From Hyposmocoma kahamanoa (lineage: Eukaryota > Arthropoda > Insecta > Lepidoptera > Cosmopterigidae), in the NCBI RefSeq assembly GCF_003589595.1, contig NW_020654080.1, positions 296,604 through 360,603 of the forward strand: 64,000 nt of DNA, given 5' to 3'. Each line of letters opens with the position of its first letter. The stretch's first letter is position 1. Both the position numbers and the translations under genes were made by a program. A model generated the notes under the pieces. That model was not told the DNA's origin and made no database searches. It worked only from the letters and a program-made list of their open reading frames with translations. This document shows positions 47,703-57,203 of the stretch, one piece after another.

Positions 47703-47932
47703 TAGAGCTCCTTGTGATAGAGTTCGTCCAGAGAAGTACTGCCACCTTACCTATTTCAGCCGCCAAGCAGTAATGGTAACGTTATTGCGTTTCGGTTTGG
47801 ACACGGGACTAGTCGACCTATGTTTCAGGGTGACGCAGGCAGTGGCAGTGCCCCTAAGGTCTTTGCGATTTAAAGCTCTGAGTGGCACTGCAACTGTTAT
47901 GGACAGGCGTGTAGCTTACCACCAGGCGCACT
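47703..47932 (+). mobile_element. Repeat family B, copy B8 (fullest copy)
   Basis: In order: GTAGAGCTCCTTGTGATAGA, AGTACTGCCACCTTACCTAT, GCCGCCAAGCAGTAATGG, TTTCAGGGTGACGCAGGCAG, TTGCGATTTAAAGCTCTGAG, TGGCACTGCAACTGTTATGG, ACAGGCGTGTAGCTTACCAC and CAGGCGCA. It can serve as the reference for the other seven copies. No tRNA-like promoter boxes are visible, so it is unlikely to be a classic SINE. Confidence 0.75.
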
Positions 47933-48620
47933 TGGTAATATAAAAAACATATGGGGGATCGAAAATCAGAACTTGTAGCTCTTCAGCAGAGCAATATTTT
48001 ATACCTATAGGTCTCAAAACAGCATCACCCACGCGACACGTGGTTTTTAACGATTTTTGCCGTAGCGCCATCTATTTCTTCACTCTTCTTCTTCATACAA
48101 GATAAGGTAAATTTATTTCATTATAACTTAAATATTTATGTTTATTTATGTTATACTTGTATTTATGTTTTTGGGGTCCTATGGTTTGCGATTGCTGCAT
48201 ATTGTAAATAAAACTATTTTTACGGATTAATTTATTTATTTCTCTAAATCGGGTATGTTTGTTTTATCAACCGTTTCGGGCCTAACCGTCGTGGCTTACC
48301 GAGATGGTATTAGTCATATAACAGTTATGTCTAGTATACGAGTAGATACAAACCACCATATTCTTTGCTCTAGTCATAAAAGTTATTAATTTAAACAGCT
48401 CATTTTTAATTTATCGAAGAACATTCTCATTTGCAGTACCTACACATGATTTGCAAATATTTTACTTTAACAATATTATTTTTGTACTAAATTTAACTTT
48501 TAACAAATTGTATAGTTCTATTCCATAGTAAACTGGGTTCCACTAATGATCTAAGAATGATTGTAATATATTATGTATATTTACTTGTAGAGTATTGTAT
48601 TACCTATGAATTATATATTT
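47933..48620. other. No gene seen
   Basis: AT-rich; nothing recognisable. Confidence 0.35.
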
Positions 48621-48836
48621 AACTGTTTCCGTGGCCAAAGGGTTGCTATGCTGGTCTGCCACTCAGAAGTCCCAGGTTCGATACCCGGGCCGGGAGAAAT
48701 ATTTGTATGGCCTACATTTATTTATCTCGTGAGTTTGAGGTAATTTATGGTTGTCTTTGTGTCTGTCCACGACATCCACGACATCCACGACACTGGGCTT
48801 CCCTAATGCGGGCTTATGAATGTGTGCGTTATTTAG
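48621..48836 (+). mobile_element. tRNA-derived SINE, copy S2
   Basis: The head AACTGTTTCCGTGGCC with B-box GGTTCGATACC and GGGCCGGGAGAAATATTTGT matches S1. The body carries a threefold 9-bp repeat (CCACGACAT/C, 48767-48793) not present in S1. The tail ends GTGTGCGTTATTTAG. Confidence 0.8.
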
Positions 48837-49334
48837 TACTTATTCGAGTTAATTGTATTTTTTTTTAGCCAATTTTTGACAAAATTACGGTATATCATAG
48901 AAATAAGAGATTGATTGAAAACCCGGCTGTACACAATAAAAAACGGAAAAGTGAAGTCCCAACTCAGAATGAGTACCAAGAGAAGAAGACATTTATTTAT
49001 TTATTGGTCCACTGACAATTATTGCAATAGTAATACGATAAATTACATGCGGCTGATTTATCTAATTGCATTACTTTTTATAAATATACACAGCCTTAAA
49101 AAACAACGTGAAAATAGAGAAATGAAATCTTATAAACTGATCTTTTCCGGATGTAAATCGTTTTACGATACAACGTTTAGAAATCTTTGGAAGTCTCATC
49201 ACGGTCACTTGACAGTTAGCTGTGACTGTGGGACCTGTAAAATGAATGGAATTAAATTAGTTTACTACTCCGCGAATCCGGTAGAGGTTAAATACCTACC
49301 ACCACCACCACCACCACTCAAAGACCAAATAAAG

Positions 49335-49685
49335 TTCCACCCCTATGTTGTGGATATTCCAAAGATTCGCACGAAGCGTTACGCTTCCACATTTATATGG
49401 CGAACGCTATGGAGTGGAATTCCCTGCCCGCAGACTTGTTTCCCGAACGTTATAACTTGGGCTTTTTCAAGGCGAGAGTGAATAAGGCACTACTTAGGTG
49501 TGTACGCTCCATCGTCGACCTCAGCGTCATTTTCCATCACGTGAGATGGAGGTCAAATGCGCACTTACATTTTATTAAAAAAATTATTAAAAAAGAAATG
49601 CCCGACCCGCGTTGGGCCAGCGTGGTTGACTCGAGGAGGATTGCGTTGATGATATTGGTTATGGGGACAATTTGAACTATTAGTA
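49335..49685 (+). pseudogene. LINE C-terminal coding and 3' end remnant
   Basis: HPYVVDIPKIRTKRYASTFI (one frame) continues in another frame as MEWNSLPADLFPERYNLGFF then KARVNKALL. This is the 'HP..V..P..RT.RY..SF..R....WNSLP..VFP..Y....FK..V...L' block that ends many arthropod LINE proteins. The same frame runs on into RWASVVDSRRIALMI, encoded by GCGTTGGGCCAGCGTGGTTG. A frameshift lies near 49397. The 188-codon frame starting at 48915 upstream is not coherent with this and includes a (CCA)n run at 49298-49317. Confidence 0.65.
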
Positions 49686-49949
49686 AATTACTTGTAAATC
49701 ACATTTACGTATTTTGTAAAGTGAAATTGATTTTTACAACACACGCCTTTATTTAGTTTTCTAGAAGCAAGATTTATTTAGTTTACAAGAAGAAGATGTT
49801 GCGAGATGCGGTGTCTCTTGTGGAAGTCCTTGAATTGACATCACACCCAGGTACGTCGCTGCAGAAAGCGTGGGAGCGTTTAGGGCCCTTCGTGTCATAA
49901 TACCTGTACAAGCGGATAGCGCAGTCAAGGTGGCAACATACTTCTCAAA
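49686..49949. other. Flank of copy A3
   Basis: No gene seen. The last 12 bases (49938-49949, ATACTTCTCAAA) are the left target duplication of A3. Confidence 0.5.
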
Positions 49950-50132
49950 TAAGAAATGAAACTATTTTTCCGGATTTAAATCGCGTATATCTGACTGCGT
50001 CAACCGTGACCATGGGACCTGTAAAGGACCCGAAACGTCGGTTTGTTTGAAAAATCAAATATACGCGATTTAAATCCGGAAAAATACTTTCATTTCTTAT
50101 GTGTAACAATCGCGAAAACCTAAGAACTCGAT
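49950..50132 (+). mobile_element. Palindromic element family A, copy A3, with 12-bp target duplication
   Basis: Starts TAAGAAATGAAACTATTTTT then CCGGATTTAAATCGCGTATA. This outer segment is repeated in inverted form at 50058-50100. The centre reads GTCAACCGTGACCATGGGAC, CTGTAAAGGACC and GAAACGTCGGTTTGTTTG. The end is ACAATCGCGAAAACCTAAGA then ACTCGAT. ATACTTCTCAAA occurs directly before (49938-49949) and after (50133-50144). The left inner arm present in A1 is deleted here. Confidence 0.85.
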
Positions 50133-50144
50133 ATACTTCTCAAA

Positions 50145-52230
50145 GTCAGTATAGTCCTAAAATAAAAAAAAGCGTCGTCTCAATAAGAAGAAGAGGTAAG
50201 AGAAGAAATGTAGCTAGTATTTATTTTGCAAATAGTATTATTATTATCCATTTATGTCTGACCTATATCGAAATTGCTATCGTAATAGTATTATTAGATA
50301 ATATCGAATGCCTATTCACCGTAAAAACTATTACACTTATTTAGATTAGATTTTTCAAAATAATATCATTCTTATTCAGCGGTGTATGAAAGAACGATAG
50401 AAAAAATTACGTACGTGTTTATGTATAAGATCTTGTCATCTGTTTCTTAAACATTGTTTCCTTCCTCATAAAAATAATAAATGTAGTGTAAGTCATATTG
50501 ACGCGTTATTTTCGCCTTCGCAACAGGATGGCCGCTGAAAAAATAGCATAATTTCCTGGATTTCATAACTGAATTGTCTCTCGTGAAGCACTTTGACGCA
50601 ATACGTTTTTACGCCCCGCATACTTGTGGTCTCTTTGAAGTAAGTAAGTTCTATTATGGTGAAGTAATGCTTCTTTTTCAGCAGGAATAGCTATTTGGAT
50701 ACAGTAAACCAACAAGTGCGTGCGTATATACTATATATAATATAATATACTATGCGGTGGGTAGCGTCTGTGCTATAATGCACTTTTTTCAATGTCAAGC
50801 TCGAAAGATACCTGCGACCACCGGTTCATCAACATTTAGCAATCTTGCAAGAATCGAGTTTGTGATTCACCCGGTTCTCCAGTTCGCATTCAAATTTCCA
50901 ACATGATTTGGTTGTTAATTAGATGACAATACTTTGAAAGAAATTTTCAAAAACGTTCTGTTTCTGGGTTGACTATTGGTTTCTGCTTAATCTATACTCG
51001 ATGGTTTAATTGAACAGCAACGTATAAAGAATACCTACACCCTTGAAAATTCGCTTTTGTGGCTTTACACATAGCTGCCTATTTACATAGGTAAATAATG
51101 GTATTTACATATTCTCGCAAATCTACACATTTCTAGGTTACGTGTCTTCAGTCAGTGGAACTTTAATTAAAATGTACCTACTTGGTTTATAATATATATT
51201 TGGCTGATTTGAAATATGATGTTCCCTTTTTGTCTTTAAGTACACACAAATCCGAATATTTATTTTCTAAACACAAAAGCCAAGCTTTTGCATGGAAATA
51301 AAGTTTCTTCAATTTTTTATGTTAGAACCACTTTGAAAATGATGTTGCTAACCCAGAAACAAAAATCGTGCAGCGTGTTATTGTTATTCAATGAATGGCT
51401 GTGTGACAATAAAGCGAGAGCATGCAGCGGTCCATAGCTTAAAGTTTACATACAAGATCTGACAGGTATGTGGTGATTTTTTATAACGAAAAAAGAACAA
51501 TGATTCTGAGATGTCCTCTACAATAAAATGACACGATTTGAGTTTACCCGCTACATAGTTGCGGTTTCTTGCCGATAACAACAAAATATAACTAAAAGAC
51601 GGAGGAAGGAAAAGCATCTGCGGAAACAGACGACCACCACGTCACACTTGTCTACGTCACACCTGCCCAAGCACGGCACCAAGGTAAATCCAATAGTGCT
51701 ATGGAGAATACAACGACCGTACAAAATTATGAGATAAATTAATCTTTCGGAAATCCACAGTCACCTCTGAACCGTGAGAACCGTTATTATTAATAGGTGC
51801 CACTCGTGATATACCTACCTACATTTGGATTGATTTCCAGCGCCAAATTTCCACCACCATTACGACACACAAATTAATTTTCATTCAATTGATAGTCTCT
51901 TATGGTCGTAGGCAAAAATGTATTTTGCATAAGATTGTTAATTCTACTCTGAATTCCCAGTTGACTAAACGCGTGTATTTTAGGGACCTATCGTGGTCTG
52001 TTAGTGTTCCGCAGTTAGGTACCTACTTTGTTTACCACTGACACCTTCGGCTTATAAAATAGACCATTATGCAGAAGGTATCCCACAGTGACATTTTTTC
52101 TTTAGTATCAAATTAGTGCTTCAAAACAACGCTGTACTTACTCTTGTTTTTTAGAAATAGCGTCAATATTTTCAATAATTATTGAATTAAATTAATTATG
52201 ATAAAAAAATTAGAATTGATATGTTTATTT
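50145..52230. other. No gene seen
   Basis: AT-rich sequence; the minus-strand frame 51384-51617 is not recognisable. Confidence 0.35.
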
Positions 52231-52290
52231 ATTTTTATTTATTTATTTATCATATTACATATTGCTTACAGATTAATATCCAAACACAAT
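52231..52290 (-). mobile_element. Possible LINE 3' tail
   Basis: An (AAAT)n tail on the minus strand (TTTATTTATTTTTATTTATT on the plus strand) is followed by CATATTACATATTGCTTACA, in the manner of LINE ends. No coding part was recognised. Confidence 0.3.
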
Positions 52291-53279
52291 AGTAATTCTT
52301 AAGCTAATGTCATATATTGAAATAATAATGTAATCATATTTAATAAAGAATTGATGCAAAATAAATGGAATGAAAATTTACAAATCATTGAATTTTTTTT
52401 GTTATTATTAAGGAATAACAACAGCCAACTTAAATACATGTTACAACAAACAATATTTGTCTTAAATAACTTAGGCCAAAATAGTTATCCACAATGACAT
52501 ACATTTTGAAGCCTTATAAACGAACAGAACAAAACAAAATAGTAGTGAGCTTAGAGAATTTTAAATTAATTTTTAATTAAGGTTTAAATTAAAGTCTACA
52601 ATAACTTATTTGTCGTGGTGATACATATATTAAAAACAATAATAAAACATATATTAGTAACATATACTTAAGATATAACTAATTATATATTATAGAATAT
52701 ATAATCGATAACATGTATTTATATAATTATATAAAATTAAATTAAAAAAGTTAGTTATTAACACATTTAAAAAAAACATGTGCAGATTATGTAACGTGTA
52801 AAGATGTTCAAAAACTTTACAAATGGTGTAGATGTTACGTATCTATTTGATCTATACATATATGATAGATAAATTCGTAAGGTCCACTAGTTCGTGCCCA
52901 GGTTTAGTTGGCATAGCGTCATAATCCAGCCGAATCAAAGGATTTCTTTTCTAAGTGTTTGATCTTGGTAGTAATAATTGTATTATATTTTTTGAATAAA
53001 AATGCCTTTTGCGTGAAATAAATAAATATGTAAGGTTTATATATATATTTTTAAATAAATAATAATAATCTTTTATTTCTCCTTCCACAAAGTAATAAGA
53101 CTAGGTACTTACTAAAAAACTTACGAAACAGAGTAGATATTTTGTGGAAAGCTGGCCTAAACTAAATCAGAGATTTGTATTTGAGGTCTCCAGGCCTCCC
53201 AACTCAGATTAATTACATTATAATTACATCATTATGTTCTTAACTAGGTACTAAGAGCCTATACAGAGAAGAAGATACG
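52291..53279. other. No gene seen
   Basis: Very AT-rich to about 53080, with nothing recognisable. Confidence 0.35.
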
Positions 53280-53461
53280 GGCGTGTGTGCGCGATTGCGT
53301 GTGTGCGTGTGTGTGTGTGTCACTCTCAACATAGCCCCTAGGCCCGCACTAGGGAAACCCTGTGTCGCGGTTGCCATGGACACACATATCGAACCGGGAA
53401 TCGAACCTGGGATCTCTGCGTGGCAGTCCGGCATGGTAACCTTTCGGCTACAGAGGCAGTT
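53280..53461 (-). mobile_element. tRNA-derived SINE, copy S3, internally deleted
   Basis: On the minus strand the head is AACTGCCTCTGTAGCCGAAA with B-box GGTTCGATTCC. It jumps from CCCGG straight to TTCGATATGTGTGTCCATGG, skipping about 70-80 bp of the body seen in S1 and S2. The tail has expanded to (CA)n-type repeats (53280-53321). Confidence 0.8.
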
Positions 53462-53640
53462 AAAGTTATTATAAGATATGTTATAATTTAAATTTGTTTG
53501 TTAATTAGTAACTAAAAATTTAATTTTTAAAGGGCATGTAAGGGCAAGGCTAGAAAAAATATATATGACACTTCACAAGATGTCGCCGAGGTGTTTAATT
53601 TTTCCTTGCAAATGAAAATTTCTTTTTATATAACACACAC

Positions 53641-53878
53641 ACACATCATCATCAGCCTATTGCAATCCACTGCTGGACATAGGCCTCCCCTAATGCACGC
53701 CATTTCGCCCTGTTCTCGGCTTGACGCATCCATTTCCTGCCAGCAATCTTCCGCAGATCGTCACTCCATCTGGCTGGAGGGCGTCCCACACTACGTTTGC
53801 CAAGTCGTGGTCTCCACTCAAGAACTCGTTTACCCCAGCGGTTGTCGGTTCTTCGGCAGATATGTCCAGCCCACCGCA
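53641..53878 (-). pseudogene. LINE C-terminal fragment inserted in an (AC)n tract
   Basis: The minus-strand frame reads RWAGHICRRTDNRWGKRVLE, WRPRLGKRSVGRPPARWSDD, LRKIAGRKWMRQAENRAKWR and ALGEAYVQQW to a stop. This is the standard C-terminus of an RTE/CR1-like endonuclease-RT protein. The 3' UTR contains CACTGCTGGACATAGGCCTC and ends in (ATG/GAT)n. Without visible frameshifts it is the best-preserved LINE coding piece here, although only about 75 codons long. (AC)n flanks both sides. The same family left 16110-16192. Confidence 0.85.
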
Positions 53879-53884
53879 CACACA

Positions 53885-56800
53885 CACATACCTATCATTA
53901 ATAAACTTCAAGGGTGGCTAATATTCTATGTGGGTATTACTGAATTGCCGCGTTTTTGACATATCTAAAGTTTATTTTATATTTGCTAAAAGAAAATATA
54001 ATATAAAATTCGTCGCATGTAACATACAATTACATTTATTTAATTACCTAAAATTAAGCGCTATCTAAATACTTACCTAATTTTAAGATGAGAGATTTGT
54101 ATAGGTAAATCCTTAGAATAAGGTAAATCTATTTACATCCCATTAGATAGTTATACTCTTGTAGGTATTACATCGTCGTGATTATTTTTTATCTAAGTCG
54201 CAGATTTCAATAGGATGCAAACTGTATCGTTTTGTGTGTATTAATTTCGTTTCGATCTTTTAACTCGTGATAGTGATAGCATTGATGTGTTTTGTATGGT
54301 AACGAAGGGAAACCAGTCGCACAGATAAGTTGTAAAGTGCATCAGGTCACTATCTGGCTCAATACAAGTCTATTGGCACTGTATTGTTCACGACAGGTTA
54401 ATGTCTAGGCTAGGAGTACTCATAAACAAACTTACCCACTTACAAATACGTAAAATACGTAACCATGCTCATGCGTATGGTATCACCGTGGCGGGTAAAA
54501 AGCACGCTGTAGTGGTCAGCAAAAAACCCACAAGTACGGTATAGCTTCTCCCATAGCTTTATACGCGTATGCTCTCCCGACCGGAATATTGCAGACGGAT
54601 CAATCTTATAAAATATACTTGTAGAGGGAACACTAAACTGATCTCTCAAATACGAATTTACGAAACTTATCTGACGGACATTCACTCGGAATATTTCCTT
54701 AATCACGGGTTTCCGAACAAGTCGTCATCTAAATAATACTAAAATTTCTGTTTAAAAATATTATAAAAAGTGAAGGCAACTGTAGAATGACTCATTGTAG
54801 ACGGACTCCAAAAATTATTGCGAAATGCCTCAAACGAAATCGGCAAATGCATTGATCAATTGGAATGAAAAAGTTCCCAGATGCGATTTCTCTTAACCCC
54901 CTTTCTCCGAAACTTGTAAAATTGCATTCGCTGCACTCAAATGCAATCTATTCCCTTTTGACAGTTAGATTATCATTCGCCCAAAACTGCTTTTCTTCAC
55001 GGAAGCTTTTTTGAGCCATTGTAAACCTTACCTATTTGTGTTAACTTGCCTCCTAATTTTTAGCACGTTATAATTAAAGTTGTTAAAAAGGGATCAAAAA
55101 TTCGTATTTCGAAGAAGTGCGCGAAGTAAAATGTATGGTGGGCCTGTTAATTTGTGTGATGGCGCCGTCCCAGCGGTTGCTGCCGCCGGCGCAGACACAG
55201 AGATGCAGTTGAAAGAACGGAAATGCCACCCATAGACGTTACTGGGGTGACCACCATTTGGAGATTTCCTTCTCGTGCGTAGTATGATATAAATACGATT
55301 GTTTATCAGTGAGGTTCTGTAAGGTTCAGTGAGTTCATTAAGTGTAAGAACATAGTTTTCACAAAAAAGGGAGTTTGCATCTGATACCTATCTGGTAATT
55401 TTGTAGTTAAATTCCGATTTAATGGGAATGGAAAGCCCCGTGTAGATAAAGCATACCTATTCTGGAGACATGTCAGAGGTATTGTTATTTCAGGTGCAAA
55501 GTTCGTCCCAAGTCAAGGAGGCAACTCAGCAAACCTTTTCACGTGCCCTTTTCCAGGACAAATTTAATGAGCCATTCCCCGGTGTCCAGGATGCTTTCCA
55601 ACAGCAATACCCTGAATAGTCGTGCAGACCTTGACATAGATTTTGACAGTTTGCCCTGTCACAAGGACACATTATGTGGTTTTTAAGTGATTATGACAAT
55701 TATGTGTTCGGCTGTAATTGGCTCACACACTAGTCTTGTATTATTATAATAATCTATAGGTATACCTAAATGTTAAGTGTGTTAAGCTGTAGTTGAAACA
55801 ATATATAGATAGACAAATAAAGTTGACGCATTAGCTAGAGCTACGAATCAAAGGAGTACTGCCAAGTACTACCTGAGATGATGAGTGGCGCCTCTTTTAA
55901 CGCGGTTCTGGCGGAATACTAGCGTCGTGGGTAAATTGCATCATTCGACAAGTCGCCGTCACTTGGCCGCCGCAAGGCCGAGGCCGCAGTCAACAATTTG
56001 AATCGTTTGACGACCGTAGTTCGCTGTCAAAGTGAGCCCAGTTGACACAAAGTGTAATGACTGTCAGGCGACTCGGTTGTCTTCGACAAGTGACCGTCGA
56101 CTAAACAAGTTTGATCATGCCGAGGCGGCGTGTCACACCCGCATCATGATGATGTGCGTGCGCGTGTAGGTTCGGGGATTACCTACCATCAGAATCAGAT
56201 TTTATACGTCATTTCGGTAAAGGCGGCAACCGCCTCGGCAAGGCGAAGTAGTTTCAAAGGCGGCAGTTGACCCCTATGTAAACACGCCTTAGAGCTGCAC
56301 CCCTGTCAACGACCTAGCCGCCGCACCACCGCGCCGCCGGCCATTGCCAATATAGGACCCTCACTCTTTTGGTTGACGAACAAATAGGAACGATAAGTTT
56401 ATTATGACCATGAATTTATCGGAGCATACTTTCTAATACTATATTGAAATTAATAATATATAATAATATAAATACGCCGCTCCGTTTCCTTTTTAACTTT
56501 GCATTAAGCCGAAAATTTTCTGGGAACTGCCAGCCGCCAATGATCAGCTCCGCCTATTCATTTGTGATTTTATAACATTCTTAGTAGAGAGCCATAACAT
56601 TCTGCGAAAAAGTTCAGGGAAGGAACAGCTTTTGAGTATTTGCGTTACGATATAATATGTATTACCTTTTGGTTCTAAACGTGTCTTAATTATATTTAGT
56701 GAATACAACACTTCTTCATCTGCATCATCGTAAAATTACAAGGCGTTGCTAACATGACACAAATAACCCAGTGACACAACATAACGTTGTAGGTTATAAC

Positions 56801-57143
56801 CCCACGTCATATTATTATCATTGTATAGATTCCAAGCACGTGCAGAACGTGCCGGCAGCCGACCGGTCCACATCATTCAGTCTCACGATGTTACCACGGC
56901 CGCGATCGCGTCAGGAGATCAACAAGTTTTACAAGAATATCGTTTTTCCCAAGCAGATTATAACTTAATTGCAGAGCATTTGTGGCGTCTCGCAGGTCAT
57001 TAATGTATTAACATTTGGAGAATGGTTTAAACTGGAATTTTTAAGCTTTTCGTGTCTATACTTATAATTGTACATATGTATACAATGAAAGTATTGGTTA
57101 ATAAGTAAAAGTGGTAATTATTTTAGGAAGTATATTTCTTCCT
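53885..57143. other. No gene recognised
   Basis: Contains a minus-strand 88-codon frame (54440-54706) with no known domain. A TATAAATA at 55288-55295 lies near TCAGT motifs at 55306 and 55326, but the spacing does not fit a standard insect core promoter. GC-rich patches lie at 55905-56110 and 56220-56340. Confidence 0.25.
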
Positions 57144-57203
57144 ATGTAGGATCCCTACATAAAATGCACCCAAGGGTAGGTTACCTATCCATGGGTGCAT
57201 TTT
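57144..57203. repeat. Two adjacent hairpins
   Basis: ATGTAGG-ATC-CCTACAT (57144-57160) is perfect. It is followed immediately by a 21-bp arm (57161-57181, AAAATGCACCCA...) and its near-exact inverse ending at 57203, with two mismatched positions and almost no loop. Confidence 0.65.

Noticed and set aside
48915..49481. 188-codon plus-strand frame
   Set aside because: It combines unrelated pieces: a possible antisense LINE tail, a (CCA)n proline run and a LINE C-terminus that continues in another frame. It is not one gene.
55288..55330. Core promoter (TATAAATA with TCAGT initiators)
   Set aside because: The initiator-like motifs lie about 20 and 40 bp from the TATA start rather than about 30, and no exon follows.
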